DNA of 64,000 nt from Pseudomonas sp. SG20056. Its GTDB lineage: Bacteria > Pseudomonadota > Gammaproteobacteria > Pseudomonadales > Pseudomonadaceae. Location of the stretch: the NCBI RefSeq assembly GCF_031764535.1, contig NZ_CP134499.1, positions 930,001-994,000 on the forward strand, in the 5' to 3' direction. The notes below the pieces were generated by a model. The model did not search any database, had not been told where the DNA came from, and saw nothing but the letters and a program-made list of their open reading frames with translations. The position numbers and the translations under genes were made by a program. Shown here in pieces: positions 10,788-20,898 of this stretch (position 1 is its first letter; each line of letters begins with the position of its first letter).

Positions 10788-10992
10788 CTCCTTATGAATC
10801 CCGCCCTGAGCTTAGCGCGACATTGTGTCGTCCGGCTATCCGCTCCATCGCCTGAGTCCTGCCGTTGGGCTCTGCTCTATCTGTTTATCGTTCAGGGCCC
10901 GGTTGCGCTGATTGTCTGTGCACTCCGTCGGCCACTGCGCGGACAGTAGCCTGTTGTGCTTTGCTCAGTTAAGGCGTGAATAACAGCCGTAG

Positions 10993-10998
10993 TGCAAC
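10993..10998. promoter_or_regulatory. possible PutA operator half-site (inverted)
   Basis: TGCAAC is the reverse complement of GTTGCA, the core bound by the ribbon-helix-helix domain of E. coli PutA. It lies about 170 bases upstream of the tandem sites at 11171-11186 and about 340 bases before putA. A single six-base match is weak on its own. Confidence 0.35.
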
Positions 10999-11170
10999 CT
11001 GGCTTGCGTTTAGGTTGTACCTGTCGTCGGATGCTCTGCGGTTTTTTTAAACGGGCGTTTTTCTTGCGCGGCAGGTGTTTTTTGCTAGAGCCTTGCCAGT
11101 ACTGGGTTTGCGTGAGGCTACAACCGAATTGTGGGCTGCTGAATGGCATGGATAACCTTGGTTTTGTTTG

Positions 11171-11190
11171 GTTGCACCTAGTTGCACCTT
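11171..11190 (+). promoter_or_regulatory. tandem PutA-type operator GTTGCA x2
   Basis: Two ten-base direct repeats, GTTGCACCTA and GTTGCACCTT, put two GTTGCA cores exactly one helical turn apart, 144-163 bases upstream of the putA start. GTTGCA is the core recognised by PutA in enterobacteria; PutA here keeps its N-terminal ribbon-helix-helix domain. The rest of the 545-base gap (10788-11333) holds no convincing gene. Confidence 0.6.
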
Positions 11191-11333
11191 GCGCCTTGTG
11201 AGGTTTAATCTCTCGCCAGATTTTTTGTGCCCTGCTACCCATGGCGGCTACCCCTTCGGGGCCGTTGCGGGCGACGTCAGACATTGCTCCCGGCACTTAT
11301 TTGCCGTGCTCCAGCTCATAACAGGACAAACCA

Positions 11334-14300
11334 ATGGCCACCACTACCCTTGGCGTAAAGCTCGATGATGCAACCCGTGATCGCCTCAAGCAGGCTGCGC
11401 AGTCGATTGACCGCACGCCGCACTGGCTGATCAAGCAGGCGATCTTCAATTACCTGGAGCAGATCGAGGGTGGTCTGACCCCGGCCGAGCATTCTGGCCT
11501 GGCCGCTGTGGCGGGCGACGAAGTGGTGGAAAACCTGACTGAGCAAGGTTTGCAGGTGTTCCTCGATTTCGCCGAAAGCATCCTGCCGCAATCGGTGCTG
11601 CGTGCGGCGATTACTGGCGCTTATCGCCGTCCGGAAACCGAAGCGGTACCGATGCTGCTGGAGCAGGCGCGTCTGCCCAAGGACATGGCCGAGGCGAGCA
11701 ACAAGCTGGCCATGGGCATTGCCGAGAAGCTGCGCAACCAGAAAAACGCCGGCGGCCGTCAGGGCCTGGTGCAGGGCTTGCTGCAGGAATTCTCGCTGTC
11801 CTCGCAGGAGGGTGTGGCGCTGATGTGCCTGGCCGAAGCGCTGCTGCGTATTCCGGACAAGGCCACCCGTGACGCGCTGATCCGCGACAAGATCAGCAAC
11901 GGCAACTGGAGCCAGCACCTGGGCAACAGCCCATCGATGTTCGTCAACGCCGCCAGCTGGGGTCTGCTGATTACCGGCAAGCTGGTGGCCACGCACAACG
12001 AAGCCGGCCTGGTGACTTCGCTCAACCGCATTATCGGCAAGGGCGGCGAGCCGCTGATCCGCAAGGGCGTGGACATGTCCATGCGCCTGATGGGCGAGCA
12101 GTTCGTCACCGGTGAAACCATCGCCGAAGCCCTGGCCAACGCCACTAACATGGAAAGCAAAGGCTTCCGTTATTCCTATGACATGCTCGGTGAAGCCGCG
12201 CTGACCGATGAAGACGCCAAGCGCTACCTGGCGTCCTACGAGCAGGCCATCCATGCCATCGGCAAGGCCTCTCACGGCCGTGGCATCTATGAAGGCCCGG
12301 GCATCTCGATCAAGCTCTCCGCCCTGCACCCACGTTACAGCCGCGCCCAGTACGACCGGGTGATGGACGAGCTGTACCCGATCCTGCTGGGCCTGACCAA
12401 GCTGGCCAAGCAGTACGACATCGGCCTGAACATCGATGCCGAAGAAGCCGACCGCCTGGAGATCTCCCTCGATCTGCTGGAGCGCCTGTGCTTCGACCCG
12501 GCCCTGACCGGCTGGAACGGTATTGGCTTTGTGATTCAGGCTTACCAGAAGCGCTGCCCGTATGTGATCGACTACGTCATCGACCTGGCCAAGCGCAGCC
12601 GTCACCGCCTGATGATCCGCCTGGTTAAAGGCGCGTACTGGGACAGCGAGATCAAGCGCGCCCAGGTCGAAGGTCTGGAAGGCTACCCGGTGTATACCCG
12701 CAAGCCGTACACCGATATTTCCTACATCGCCTGCGCCCGTAAACTGCTGGCCGTGCCGGAAGCCATCTACCCGCAGTTCGCCACCCACAACGCCCACTCG
12801 CTGTCGGCCATTTATCAACTGGCCGGGCAGAACTACTACCCCGGCCAGTATGAGTTCCAGTGCCTGCACGGCATGGGCGAGCCGCTGTACGAGCAGGTGG
12901 TGGGCAAGGTTGCCGATGGCAAGCTGAACCGTCCGTGCCGTATCTACGCCCCGGTGGGCAGCCATGAAACCCTGTTGGCTTACCTGGTGCGTCGCCTGCT
13001 GGAAAACGGTGCGAACACTTCGTTCGTCAACCGCATTGCCGACCACAGCATCTCGATCAAGGAACTGGTACTCGACCCGGTACAGCAGGTCGAGCAGATG
13101 GCCACGCAGGAAGGCGGCCTTGGCCTGCCACACCCACGCATTGCCCTGCCGCGTGCGCTGTATGGCGACGCCCGCTTGAACTCCGAAGGCATCGACCTGG
13201 CTAACGAACACCGCCTCGGTTCGCTGTCCTCGGCGCTGCTGAGCAGCACCAACACCGTCTATAAAGCCATGCCGCTGCTCGGTTGCGAAACGCCTGAGCT
13301 GAGCGACGCGCAGCCGGTACGCAACCCGGCGGACCACCGCGACATCGTCGGCCATGTGCATGAAACCAGCGAGCAGGATGTGCGCAACGCCGTGCTCTGC
13401 GCCGTGTCCAGCGGGCAGATCTGGCAATCGACCCTGCCGGCCGAACGTGCCGCCGTACTCGATCGCGCCGCCGACCAGATGGAAGCGGAAATGCAGCAGC
13501 TGATGGGCTTGCTGGTGCGTGAATCCGGCAAGACCTTCGCCAACGCCATTGCTGAAGTGCGCGAGGCGGTGGACTTCCTGCGCTATTACGCGGCGCAGGC
13601 ACGTAATCACTTCAGCAATGACAGCCACCGCCCGCTGGGCCCGGTGGTGTGCATCAGCCCGTGGAACTTCCCGCTGGCGATTTTCAGCGGTCAGGTCGCC
13701 GCCGCTTTGGCTGCCGGTAACACCGTGCTGGCCAAGCCGGCCGAACAAACTCCGCTGATCGCCGCGCAGGCTGTGCGCATTCTGCTGGATGCCGGTGTAC
13801 CGAGCGGCGCCGTGCAACTGCTGCCGGGCCGTGGCGAAACCGTCGGTGCTGGCCTGATCGGCAACGAGCGGGTGCGTGGTGTGATGTTTACCGGTTCCAC
13901 CGAAGTGGCCGGGATCATTCAACGCAACCTCGCCGGTCGCCTGGATGCCCAGGGCCGCACCATTCCGCTGATCGCCGAAACCGGCGGCCTCAACAGTATG
14001 ATCGTCGACTCCTCGGCGTTGACCGAGCAGGTGGTGGTCGATGTGGTGGCCTCGGCCTTCGACAGCGCCGGCCAGCGCTGCTCGGCCCTGCGCGTGCTGT
14101 GTGTGCAGGAAGACGTGGCGGATCGAGTGATCAACATGCTCAAGGGCGCCATGGCCGAATACAGCCTGGGTAACCCGGAGCGCCTGAGCACCGACATCGG
14201 CCCGGTGATCGACGCGGAAGCCAAGGGCAATATCGACCAGCACATCGAGAAGATGCGCGAGAAAGGCCGCAAGGTATTCCAGACCGCCCGCGCCGTGGGT

Positions 14301-15275
14301 GACGACATCAAGCGCGGCACCTTTGTGCTGCCAACCCTGATCGAGCTGGACAGCTTCGACGAGATGCAGCGCGAGATCTTCGGCCCGGTACTGCACGTAG
14401 TGCGCTACCAGCGTGCTGATCTGGGCAAGTTGCTGCAGCAGATCAACGACAGCGGTTACGGCCTGACCCTCGGTGTGCACACGCGCATCGACGAAACCAT
14501 CGCCCAGGTGGTCAATACCGCCAAGGTCGGCAACCTGTATGTGAACCGCAACATGGTTGGCGCTGTAGTCGGCGTGCAGCCGTTCGGCGGCGAAGGCCTG
14601 TCCGGCACCGGCCCGAAAGCCGGTGGCCCGCTTTATATGTATCGCCTGCTGGCGACCCGTCCGCAGGACGCAGTGGCCAAGCAGTTGCAGCAGGAAAATG
14701 GCGAAATCCAGCGTCCGGCCGAGCAGGGCAAAGTCATTCAGGCGCTGCAGGCGTGGGCGGCCAAGCATGAGCCAAGCCTGAGCGCACTAAGCGCGCAGTA
14801 TGTCGAGCTGGCGCAGAGCGGCGCCGTGCAGATGCTCAACGGCCCAACCGGTGAGCGCAACAGCTACAGCTTGCTGCCGCGTGAGCATGTGCTGTGTCTG
14901 GCGGATGAGCGCAGTGACCTGCTGGTGCAGTTGGCAGCGGCTCTGGCCGTGGGTTGCCAGGTGCTGTGGCAGGAAGGCGAGCTGACCCGCGAGCTGTTTG
15001 CCGCATTGCCCAAGGCCGTGCAGCAACGCATCACCGTGCTTAGCCAGTGGAGCGAGAGCGAAACGGTGTTCGACGCCATCATTCATCACGGTGACTCTGA
15101 TCAGCTGCGCGAAGTCTGCCAACTGGCGGCTCAGCGTCCTGGCGCGATTATCGGTGTGCATGGCCTGCACAAAGGCGAGACGGATATCCCGCTGGAGCGT
15201 CTGCTGATTGAGCACGCGTTGAGCATTAACACCGCCGCAGCGGGCGGCAACGCCAGCCTGATGACCATCGGTTAA
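11334..15275 (+). CDS. putA: bifunctional proline dehydrogenase / P5C dehydrogenase and repressor
   Basis: This 1313-residue trifunctional PutA oxidises proline to glutamate at the membrane. Residues 2-48 are a ribbon-helix-helix DNA-binding domain (TTTLGVKLDDATRDRLKQ). The FAD-dependent proline dehydrogenase barrel spans roughly 90-560, with RLVKGAYWDSEIK. The aldehyde dehydrogenase spans about 620-1120, with ISPWNFPLAIF and the catalytic cysteine C916 in GQRCSA, one residue from E. coli C917. A C-terminal domain closes the substrate tunnel. The length is typical of long enterobacterial/Pseudomonas PutA. No putP lies beside it in the window. Upstream GTTGCA sites suggest autorepression when proline is absent. 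Confidence 0.97.
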   Translation: MATTTLGVKLDDATRDRLKQAAQSIDRTPHWLIKQAIFNYLEQIEGGLTPAEHSGLAAVAGDEVVENLTEQGLQVFLDFAESILPQSVLRAAITGAYRRPETEAVPMLLEQARLPKDMAEASNKLAMGIAEKLRNQKNAGGRQGLVQGLLQEFSLSSQEGVALMCLAEALLRIPDKATRDALIRDKISNGNWSQHLGNSPSMFVNAASWGLLITGKLVATHNEAGLVTSLNRIIGKGGEPLIRKGVDMSMRLMGEQFVTGETIAEALANATNMESKGFRYSYDMLGEAALTDEDAKRYLASYEQAIHAIGKASHGRGIYEGPGISIKLSALHPRYSRAQYDRVMDELYPILLGLTKLAKQYDIGLNIDAEEADRLEISLDLLERLCFDPALTGWNGIGFVIQAYQKRCPYVIDYVIDLAKRSRHRLMIRLVKGAYWDSEIKRAQVEGLEGYPVYTRKPYTDISYIACARKLLAVPEAIYPQFATHNAHSLSAIYQLAGQNYYPGQYEFQCLHGMGEPLYEQVVGKVADGKLNRPCRIYAPVGSHETLLAYLVRRLLENGANTSFVNRIADHSISIKELVLDPVQQVEQMATQEGGLGLPHPRIALPRALYGDARLNSEGIDLANEHRLGSLSSALLSSTNTVYKAMPLLGCETPELSDAQPVRNPADHRDIVGHVHETSEQDVRNAVLCAVSSGQIWQSTLPAERAAVLDRAADQMEAEMQQLMGLLVRESGKTFANAIAEVREAVDFLRYYAAQARNHFSNDSHRPLGPVVCISPWNFPLAIFSGQVAAALAAGNTVLAKPAEQTPLIAAQAVRILLDAGVPSGAVQLLPGRGETVGAGLIGNERVRGVMFTGSTEVAGIIQRNLAGRLDAQGRTIPLIAETGGLNSMIVDSSALTEQVVVDVVASAFDSAGQRCSALRVLCVQEDVADRVINMLKGAMAEYSLGNPERLSTDIGPVIDAEAKGNIDQHIEKMREKGRKVFQTARAVGDDIKRGTFVLPTLIELDSFDEMQREIFGPVLHVVRYQRADLGKLLQQINDSGYGLTLGVHTRIDETIAQVVNTAKVGNLYVNRNMVGAVVGVQPFGGEGLSGTGPKAGGPLYMYRLLATRPQDAVAKQLQQENGEIQRPAEQGKVIQALQAWAAKHEPSLSALSAQYVELAQSGAVQMLNGPTGERNSYSLLPREHVLCLADERSDLLVQLAAALAVGCQVLWQEGELTRELFAALPKAVQQRITVLSQWSESETVFDAIIHHGDSDQLREVCQLAAQRPGAIIGVHGLHKGETDIPLERLLIEHALSINTAAAGGNASLMTIG

Positions 15276-15626
15276 CAGGTTCTACGAGCATCCCACCCTG
15301 ACCGGTTCGCCGGCCGGGGTGGTTGGCAACACCGGCTCCACCTCCAGGCACCTTGCCCAGGTGTCTGATGCTGCACTGCAGCGCCCGTCGTACATCCGGC
15401 AACGGAGGGTTACCCACCCGGTGCGACGCGTTTCTTCCCCTCTGGCATTTCGATGCGCTGCGCTCGCCTACCCGGCGGCGCAGGAACGGAGCTACCCGCT
15501 CCGTTCCACATCGGCCACCTGCGCGTATCCCTTAGGCAGCCATTGGCTGATTGCTTGGCCATGGCCAGTGTGCGGCTTTATTGTGGGCGTGGCTGCCCGA
15601 TGCTGAATCGTTTTGAGAGCGCTGCT
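15276..15626. other. intergenic region with a strong inverted repeat
   Basis: No gene is seen between putA and the convergent lipoprotein-like gene. A perfect nine-base inverted repeat, GGAACGGAG/CTCCGTTCC with a seven-base loop, lies at 15483-15507. It has no T-run, so it may be a REP-like repeat rather than a classical terminator. Confidence 0.5.
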
Positions 15627-16244
15627 CTAGCGCTGTTTGGTGTTGCTAATCAGCTGATTGCGCAGGGCGCGTTCGACCTCAATCTGCAGCTTGTAAGCAG
15701 GCGCTTCGATGGCGTTGTGGTCGCGGGTGTAGCGCCGGGCGAATTCGCGCACGCCCCATTGCTGGTATTGCTGCACATGCAGCAGTTCGTGGGCCCAGAG
15801 CGCGACATTGTCCTGCGCGTCCGCGGCATTGCGGAAGACGATGATGTCGATCAGCGTCACCGCCTGCACATCAGGGTTCTGCAGCAGGGTATTGGCGGCG
15901 CTAAGGGTTTCGTTGTCACCCACCTTGTAGCGCGCCGCATCGAGTACATCGATGCCGTAGTAGGGCTCCAACTGGGCGCGGATATGCAGAGGGATCGGAT
16001 GGGTGCCGCTGGCAGCCACCGTCTCGCGTGATTGCAGCAGCCATTGCTCCAGGCCAGAGGCGGCCATCTGGCTGACGTCCTCGTACAGCACCCCGATATC
16101 CGCTTGGCTGAACGGCGCACAGAAGCACACCACTGTGCAGACCTGCTGCTGTCCACTCGGGCAGGCCAGCACTGAGGCGGCCAGGCCGAGCCCGCCAAGC
16201 AGGGCCGTCAGGCGAAAGGTGCGATGTGAGAAAACAGAAGGCAA
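15627..16244 (-). CDS. probable lipoprotein with HELLH metallopeptidase-like motif
   Basis: This protein of about 205 residues has an N-terminal hydrophobic segment ending in a lipobox-like VLAC, so it is probably an exported lipoprotein. The mature part has a HELLH motif within ALWAHELLHVQQYQQWGVRE followed by acidic residues, the pattern of the DUF4157 zinc metallopeptidase-like family. Catalytic activity is not established for most members. There is no ATG; I chose a TTG at 16244 seven bases after GGGAG, but the TTG at 16262 is also possible. It runs towards putA and is unrelated to the selenium operon behind it. Confidence 0.7.
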   Translation of the reverse strand: MPSVFSHRTFRLTALLGGLGLAASVLACPSGQQQVCTVVCFCAPFSQADIGVLYEDVSQMAASGLEQWLLQSRETVAASGTHPIPLHIRAQLEPYYGIDVLDAARYKVGDNETLSAANTLLQNPDVQAVTLIDIIVFRNAADAQDNVALWAHELLHVQQYQQWGVREFARRYTRDHNAIEAPAYKLQIEVERALRNQLISNTKQR

Positions 16245-16332
16245 GGACAGCTCCCGAAACAATAATGACCGGCCCGTGCCGCCTGAGCGGTGCCGCGCCG
16301 GGTTGGACAGCGGTGACCAGCTTTGGTGCCGA

Positions 16333-16384
16333 GTAGGGCGGGTGAAACCCGCGTGGCGCGCACCGCCGGTTTCACCCGCCCTAC
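16333..16384. repeat. 17-bp inverted repeat, REP-like, overlapping the ABC operon stop
   Basis: The arms at 16333-16349 and 16368-16384 are perfectly complementary over 17 bases (GTAGGGCGGGTGAAACC and its complement) with an 18-base loop. The right arm overlaps the stop codon of the permease gene read on the minus strand. It could end transcription of the transporter operon or be a member of a GTAGGGCGGGTGAAACC-type intergenic repeat family. Confidence 0.7.
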
Positions 16385-17148
16385 GCCCGTACCCAGCGCT
16401 GCCGCGTCCAGCCGCTCAGCGCGTCGACGCCGAATACCAGCACCAGCATGGCAATGATCACCGTGCTGGCCTGCGCCTCCTGAAACAGGCTAAGGCTGAC
16501 ATAGAGCATCTGCCCTAGGCCGCCGGCGCCGACGAAGCCCAGCACGCTGGCCATGCGGATATTGTTTTCCCAGCGATACAGGCAGTAGGCCAACAGCTGT
16601 GGCCACAGGTTGGGCAGGGTGCCGTAGCAGAACGCCGCGACCTGGCTACCGCCCTGCAGGCGAATCGCCTCGGCCGGTGCGGTCGGGGTGTTTTCCAGCG
16701 CCTCGGCAAACAGCCGGCCGAGCACCCCGGCGGTGTGCAGGGCCAGGGCCAGGGTGCCGGCATTTGGGCCAAGGCCTGCGGCCAGCACCATCAGCGCGGC
16801 CCACACCAGTTCGGGAATCGCACGCAGAGCATTCAGCAGCAAACGCGCGGCGCTCTGCAGCGGCCAGCCAAAGCGCCCGGCCGCCGGCAAGGCTAGCAGC
16901 AGGCCGAATACCGCGGCGAGCAAGGTGCCGAGGGCCGACATGGCCAGGGTTTCCATTGCGCCATGGCTGATGGCCGACAGGTGCTCGGCGCTCAGGTCCG
17001 GGCTGAGAAAGCGCTGCACGTAGCCAGCCATCTGGCCCAGGCTGTCGCCGCTGATCAGTGCACCCAGGTCGATACCCAGGTAAACGAACGAAGCGATTAC
17101 CGCTGCGCCGATGCCGAGCAGCAGTAACAGGTTGATCAGCCGGCTCAT
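16381..17148 (-). CDS. ABC transporter permease (PhnE family), putative selenate uptake
   Basis: This 255-residue integral membrane protein of the PhnE family has about six membrane segments and the EAA-like loop AEAIRLQGGS that contacts the ATPase. It is the last gene of a four-gene operon; its ATG overlaps the stop of the upstream permease by four bases. The transporter family is phosphonate-like, but gene context (divergent selD-mnmH) matches the family annotated as putative selenate transporters. The substrate is inferred from context only. Confidence 0.82.
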   Translation of the reverse strand: MSRLINLLLLLGIGAAVIASFVYLGIDLGALISGDSLGQMAGYVQRFLSPDLSAEHLSAISHGAMETLAMSALGTLLAAVFGLLLALPAAGRFGWPLQSAARLLLNALRAIPELVWAALMVLAAGLGPNAGTLALALHTAGVLGRLFAEALENTPTAPAEAIRLQGGSQVAAFCYGTLPNLWPQLLAYCLYRWENNIRMASVLGFVGAGGLGQMLYVSLSLFQEAQASTVIIAMLVLVFGVDALSGWTRQRWVRA

Positions 17149-17972
17149 GCCAGCCTCCTGCGCAGCACACGGCTGAGTTGATCGGCCAGCAGCACCAGCA
17201 ACAGAAAGGTCAGCAGCATGCTGGCCACTTCACCGCCGGCGAACATACGCATCGACAGGTCGATCTGCTGGCCCAGGCCGCCGGCGCCGACAAAGCCCAT
17301 CACCACCGAAGCGCGAATCGCACATTCCCAGCGGTACACCGTGTAGGAGGTCAGCTCCGCCGCGGCATTCGGCAGAATACCGTAGACAAAGGCCGACAGA
17401 CGGCCGCTGCCTGCTTGTAGCAGGGCGTGGGCCGGGCGCTGGTCGACCGACTCGAAGATTTCCGCATAGACCTTGCCGAGCATGCCGCTGTAAGTGATGG
17501 CGATGGCCAACACCCCGGCGGTGGGGCCGAGGCCGACCGCGCGGACGAACAGCAGCGCCCAGACGATTTCTGGCACGCTGCGCAGGAAGATCAGCAGGCC
17601 GCGTACCGGCCAGCGCAGTAACTGCGCCAGGGGTTTGGGTCGACCACCACGGGACGCAGCCGACAGCGACAGCGCGCGGCTGGCCAGCAGGCTGGCTGGA
17701 ATCGCCAGCAGCAGGGCCAGGGCCATGCCGGCGGTGGCGATGGCCAGGGTCTGCAGGGTGGCGTCGAGCAGTAACTGCAAAAAGTCCGCGTCATGGGTCG
17801 GCGGCCAGAAGGCGGCGACGAAACGGCCCATCTCGCTCTGGCTGTCGGCTTGCAGCAACACGCCCAGGTCCAGCTCGCTGAGCTGAATACCCGGCCACAG
17901 CAGGGCCAGCGCCAGCAGGGTGAGCAGCAGGCGGGGCAGGGCGGCCGGGTCGCGGGTGTCGCGGCTTAGCAT
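17145..17972 (-). CDS. ABC transporter permease (PhnE family), putative selenate uptake
   Basis: This 275-residue second permease of the operon has about six hydrophobic segments and an ABC permease loop with [16 protein letters not shown]. It is paired with the downstream permease, so the channel is probably a heterodimer rather than the PhnE homodimer. Its start overlaps the end of the ATPase gene by seven bases and its end overlaps the next gene by four. The two permeases share a C-terminal pattern of [17 protein letters not shown], an example of PhnE-type conservation. Confidence 0.82.
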   Translation of the reverse strand: MLSRDTRDPAALPRLLLTLLALALLWPGIQLSELDLGVLLQADSQSEMGRFVAAFWPPTHDADFLQLLLDATLQTLAIATAGMALALLLAIPASLLASRALSLSAASRGGRPKPLAQLLRWPVRGLLIFLRSVPEIVWALLFVRAVGLGPTAGVLAIAITYSGMLGKVYAEIFESVDQRPAHALLQAGSGRLSAFVYGILPNAAAELTSYTVYRWECAIRASVVMGFVGAGGLGQQIDLSMRMFAGGEVASMLLTFLLLVLLADQLSRVLRRRLA

Positions 17973-18763
17973 CGCGGGATCTGCAGGCTCAGGGTCACGC
18001 TTGGCGTTGGCGGCGAGAGCAGCTGTTCGTTGGCATACAGCGCGTCGAGCTGCGCCTGGTCGACTTCGCCGGCAGGACGGTCGAAGAGAATCTGTCCGTC
18101 ACGCAAGCCGATAATGCGCGGGAAGTGCGCCAGGGCCAGTTCCACCGCATGCAGGCTGGCGACCAGGGTGACGCCATGCTGTTCAGCATGCCGACACAAT
18201 ACGTTGAGGGTGTGCTCGGCCAGCACCGGGTCCATGGCCGATACTGGCTCATCGGCCAGCAGCAGTTCCGGCGCCTGGTACAGCACGCGGGCGATGCCGA
18301 CGCGCTGCAACTGACCACCGGAAAGCTGCTGGCACTGGGCGAACAGCTTGTCGGCCAGGTCCAGCTTGGCCAGCTCACGGCGAGCGCCGGGGATATCCAG
18401 CGGATGCAGCAGATTCAGCAGGCTCTTGCCCAGGCCCCATTGGCCGAGCTTGCCGGCCAGCACTGCAGTGATCACCCGTTGCCGTGCCGGCAGGGGCGGC
18501 GCCTGATGCACCAGGCCAATGCGCGCACGCAGGCGTTGGCGCTGGTGGCTGGACAGTTGCCACGGCTGCTCGCCGAGCACCTGAATCTCGCCGCCACTCG
18601 GTTGCAGGGCAGTGGCCAGCAGGTTGAGCAGGCTCGACTTGCCCGCCCCGGACGGGCCAATGATGGCGACCTGCTCGCCGGCGGCGATATGCAAGTCCAC
18701 GCCGCGCAGGGCGTGGACTTCGTTGCCGTGGCTGAGGCTGGCGCCGCAGAGGCGCAGGGTCAT
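17966..18763 (-). CDS. ABC transporter ATP-binding protein (PhnC family)
   Basis: This 265-residue cytoplasmic ATPase energises the transporter. It has a Walker A GPSGAGKS, a Q loop at LVHQAPPL, the signature LSGGQ, Walker B LLLADEP and a switch histidine in VASLHAV. All catalytic motifs are intact. It lies between the substrate-binding protein gene, which it overlaps by four bases, and the two permeases. Confidence 0.9.
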   Translation of the reverse strand: MTLRLCGASLSHGNEVHALRGVDLHIAAGEQVAIIGPSGAGKSSLLNLLATALQPSGGEIQVLGEQPWQLSSHQRQRLRARIGLVHQAPPLPARQRVITAVLAGKLGQWGLGKSLLNLLHPLDIPGARRELAKLDLADKLFAQCQQLSGGQLQRVGIARVLYQAPELLLADEPVSAMDPVLAEHTLNVLCRHAEQHGVTLVASLHAVELALAHFPRIIGLRDGQILFDRPAGEVDQAQLDALYANEQLLSPPTPSVTLSLQIPRC

Positions 18764-19611
18764 TTCAGCAGGTCAGCGGCACGCGCAGCGTCCTCGATGC
18801 CCTTGTAGTTCTCAGGCGAGGTTTCGATAAAGCGGCTGGCGGCCTGCAGGTCGAGGATCGCCTTGTGCTCCGGGTTGGCTGGGTCGAGGGCGAGGAAGGC
18901 GGCTTTGATCTTCTCGGCCAGGGCCGGGTCGAGGGTGCCACGCACGGTCCAGTTGTAGTCGTAGTACGTCGGGGTGGTGGCGAACACCTTGACCTTGTTG
19001 CTATCGACCTTGCCGCTGGCGACCAGTTTGTCCCACACGCTGGCGTTGAGCACGCCACCGTCGACCTTGCCGGCCTGCACCCAGGCGGCGGTGGCGTCAT
19101 GCGCACCGGAGTAGCCGACGCGGCTGAAGTGGGTTTCCGGCTTGATGCCGTCCTGCAGCATGAAATAGCGCGGCATCAGGCTACCGGAGGTCGACGATAC
19201 CGAACCGAAGGCAAAGGTCTTGCCCTTGAGGTCGGCCAGGGAGGTCACGTCCGGATTGCCGGTGATGAACTTGCTGGTGAACTGCGCATCCTGCTCGCGC
19301 TGTACCAGCGGAATGGCGTTGCCGGTCTTCAGGCGCACCTGCACGAAGGTGAAACCGCCGAGCCAGGCCAAGTCCAGGCGGTCGGTGGCCAATGCTTCGA
19401 CTACGGCCGGGTAGTCGGCGACCGGGGTGAATTCGACTTTCATGCCCAGTTGCTGCTCCAGGTAGGCGCCCAGTGGTTTGAATTTGCGCAGCAGTTCGGT
19501 CGGCGCTTCGTCCGGAATGGCGCTGACGCGCAGGGTTTCGGCGGCTTGGGTCAGGCTGGCAGATAGGGAAAAGGCAAAGCCGGCGGCGAGCGCCAGGGTA
19601 CGTTTGAGCAT
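18760..19611 (-). CDS. periplasmic substrate-binding protein (PhnD-like), putative selenate
   Basis: This 283-residue PhnD-like solute-binding protein has an N-terminal signal peptide ending near TQAAE. The mature start [20 protein letters not shown] and the motif [10 protein letters not shown] are typical of the subfamily named putative selenate ABC transporter substrate-binding protein. I chose ATG 19611, preceded by GGAGA; an upstream start would add six residues. It is the first gene of the operon and is divergent from selD, which would use imported selenium to make selenophosphate. Phosphonate or phosphite remain possible ligands. Confidence 0.85.
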   Translation of the reverse strand: MLKRTLALAAGFAFSLSASLTQAAETLRVSAIPDEAPTELLRKFKPLGAYLEQQLGMKVEFTPVADYPAVVEALATDRLDLAWLGGFTFVQVRLKTGNAIPLVQREQDAQFTSKFITGNPDVTSLADLKGKTFAFGSVSSTSGSLMPRYFMLQDGIKPETHFSRVGYSGAHDATAAWVQAGKVDGGVLNASVWDKLVASGKVDSNKVKVFATTPTYYDYNWTVRGTLDPALAEKIKAAFLALDPANPEHKAILDLQAASRFIETSPENYKGIEDAARAADLLK

Positions 19612-19797
19612 GAAGATTCTCCGGTTCAATAGCGGAAAAAATCGAAATGGCAGGCACAGCAGATGCGCGGGCCTGCGCGTAGTCAGGGTAGTCGACGTGG
19701 CGCGATTATAGGGGCCACTGCGCTAAAGGCCAGCTTTGCCGGCTACAGGACAATAAGACCATGTCAGCAGCGCCGGTTACTGGCTTAGCTGCTTGTC

Positions 19798-19828
19798 TTG
19801 CCTGGATTTTTCAACTGCCTGTTAGAAT
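19798..19828 (+). promoter_or_regulatory. possible sigma-70 promoter for selD
   Basis: TAGAAT at 19823-19828 is a good -10 hexamer 36 bases before selD. The best -35 candidate, TTGCCT at 19798, is 19 bases away, longer than ideal. This is the only plausible promoter I see in the 250-base divergent gap. Confidence 0.3.
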
Positions 19829-19863
19829 CCGCGCCTGTTTCCGATTTGCCGAGAGCCTGACCG

Positions 19864-20898
19864 ATGAGCGAGCCGATCCGTTTGACCCAGTACAGCCACG
19901 GGGCCGGCTGCGGCTGCAAGATTTCGCCAAAAGTGCTGGAGGTGATCCTCGCCGGCAGCGGCGCGCAGAACCTCGACCCCAAGCTGTGGGTCGGCAATGC
20001 CTCGCGTGATGATGCAGCGGTGTATGCCCTGGATGACGAGCGTGGGGTGGTGTCGACTACCGACTTCTTTATGCCAATCGTCGATGACCCGTACGACTTC
20101 GGCCGCATCGCCGCCACCAATGCGATCAGCGACATCTACGCCATGGGTGGCGACCCGCTGATGGCCATCGCCATTCTCGGCTGGCCGGTCAACCTGCTGC
20201 CGCCGGAAGTGGCTCGCGAAGTGATTCGCGGCGGCCGCGCGGTGTGTGATGAAGCGGGCATTCCGTTGGCCGGTGGCCACTCGATCGACGCGCCGGAGCC
20301 GATCTTCGGCCTGGCCGTCACCGGTGTGGTGCTCAAGCGCCATATGAAACGCAACGACAGCGCCACAGCCGGCTGCCAGTTGTACCTGAGTAAGCCGCTG
20401 GGTATCGGCATCCTCACCACCGCCGAGAAGAAGGCCAAGCTGCGGCCTGAGGACGTTGGCCTGGCGCGCGACTGGATGTGCACCCTGAACAAGCCCGGTT
20501 CGCGGTTTGGCAAGTTGGCCGGGGTTGCTGCGATGACGGATGTGACCGGCTTCGGCCTGCTTGGCCACCTGGTGGAGATGGCTGACGGTGCCAACCTCAC
20601 CGCGCAGCTCGACTACGACGCCGTGCCGCGCCTGCCGGGGGTCGACTACTACCTGGCCGAGGGCTGCGTGCCGGGCGGCACCCTGCGCAACTTCGACAGC
20701 TATGGCGAGAAGATCGCGCCTATTACCCAAGAGCAGCAGAATCTGCTGTGCGATCCGCAGACCAGCGGCGGCTTGCTGATCGCCGTAACGCCTGAAGGCG
20801 AAGCCGAGTTTCTTGCCGTGGCCGCCGAGCTGGGCCTGAGCCTGGCGCCCATCGGCCGTCTGCTTGAGCGACAGCGCTACGCGGTAGAGGTGCTGTGA
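19864..20898 (+). CDS. selD: selenide, water dikinase (selenophosphate synthase)
   Basis: This 344-residue enzyme makes selenophosphate from selenide and ATP. The N-terminus has [12 protein letters not shown] with catalytic C16 and K19, equivalent to E. coli Cys17/Lys20; it is a cysteine form, with no in-frame UGA. Glycine-rich nucleotide and metal sites follow ([39 protein letters not shown]). Its stop codon overlaps the mnmH start by one base (TGATG). No selA/selB is in the window, so here the immediate use is tRNA 2-selenouridine. Confidence 0.95.
   Translation: MSEPIRLTQYSHGAGCGCKISPKVLEVILAGSGAQNLDPKLWVGNASRDDAAVYALDDERGVVSTTDFFMPIVDDPYDFGRIAATNAISDIYAMGGDPLMAIAILGWPVNLLPPEVAREVIRGGRAVCDEAGIPLAGGHSIDAPEPIFGLAVTGVVLKRHMKRNDSATAGCQLYLSKPLGIGILTTAEKKAKLRPEDVGLARDWMCTLNKPGSRFGKLAGVAAMTDVTGFGLLGHLVEMADGANLTAQLDYDAVPRLPGVDYYLAEGCVPGGTLRNFDSYGEKIAPITQEQQNLLCDPQTSGGLLIAVTPEGEAEFLAVAAELGLSLAPIGRLLERQRYAVEVL

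Noticed and set aside
11316..14768. Very long open frame of 1150 codons on the minus strand opposite putA
   Set aside because: It is antisense to a complete PutA with all catalytic motifs. Long opposite frames are common in GC-rich genes with strong third-position bias.
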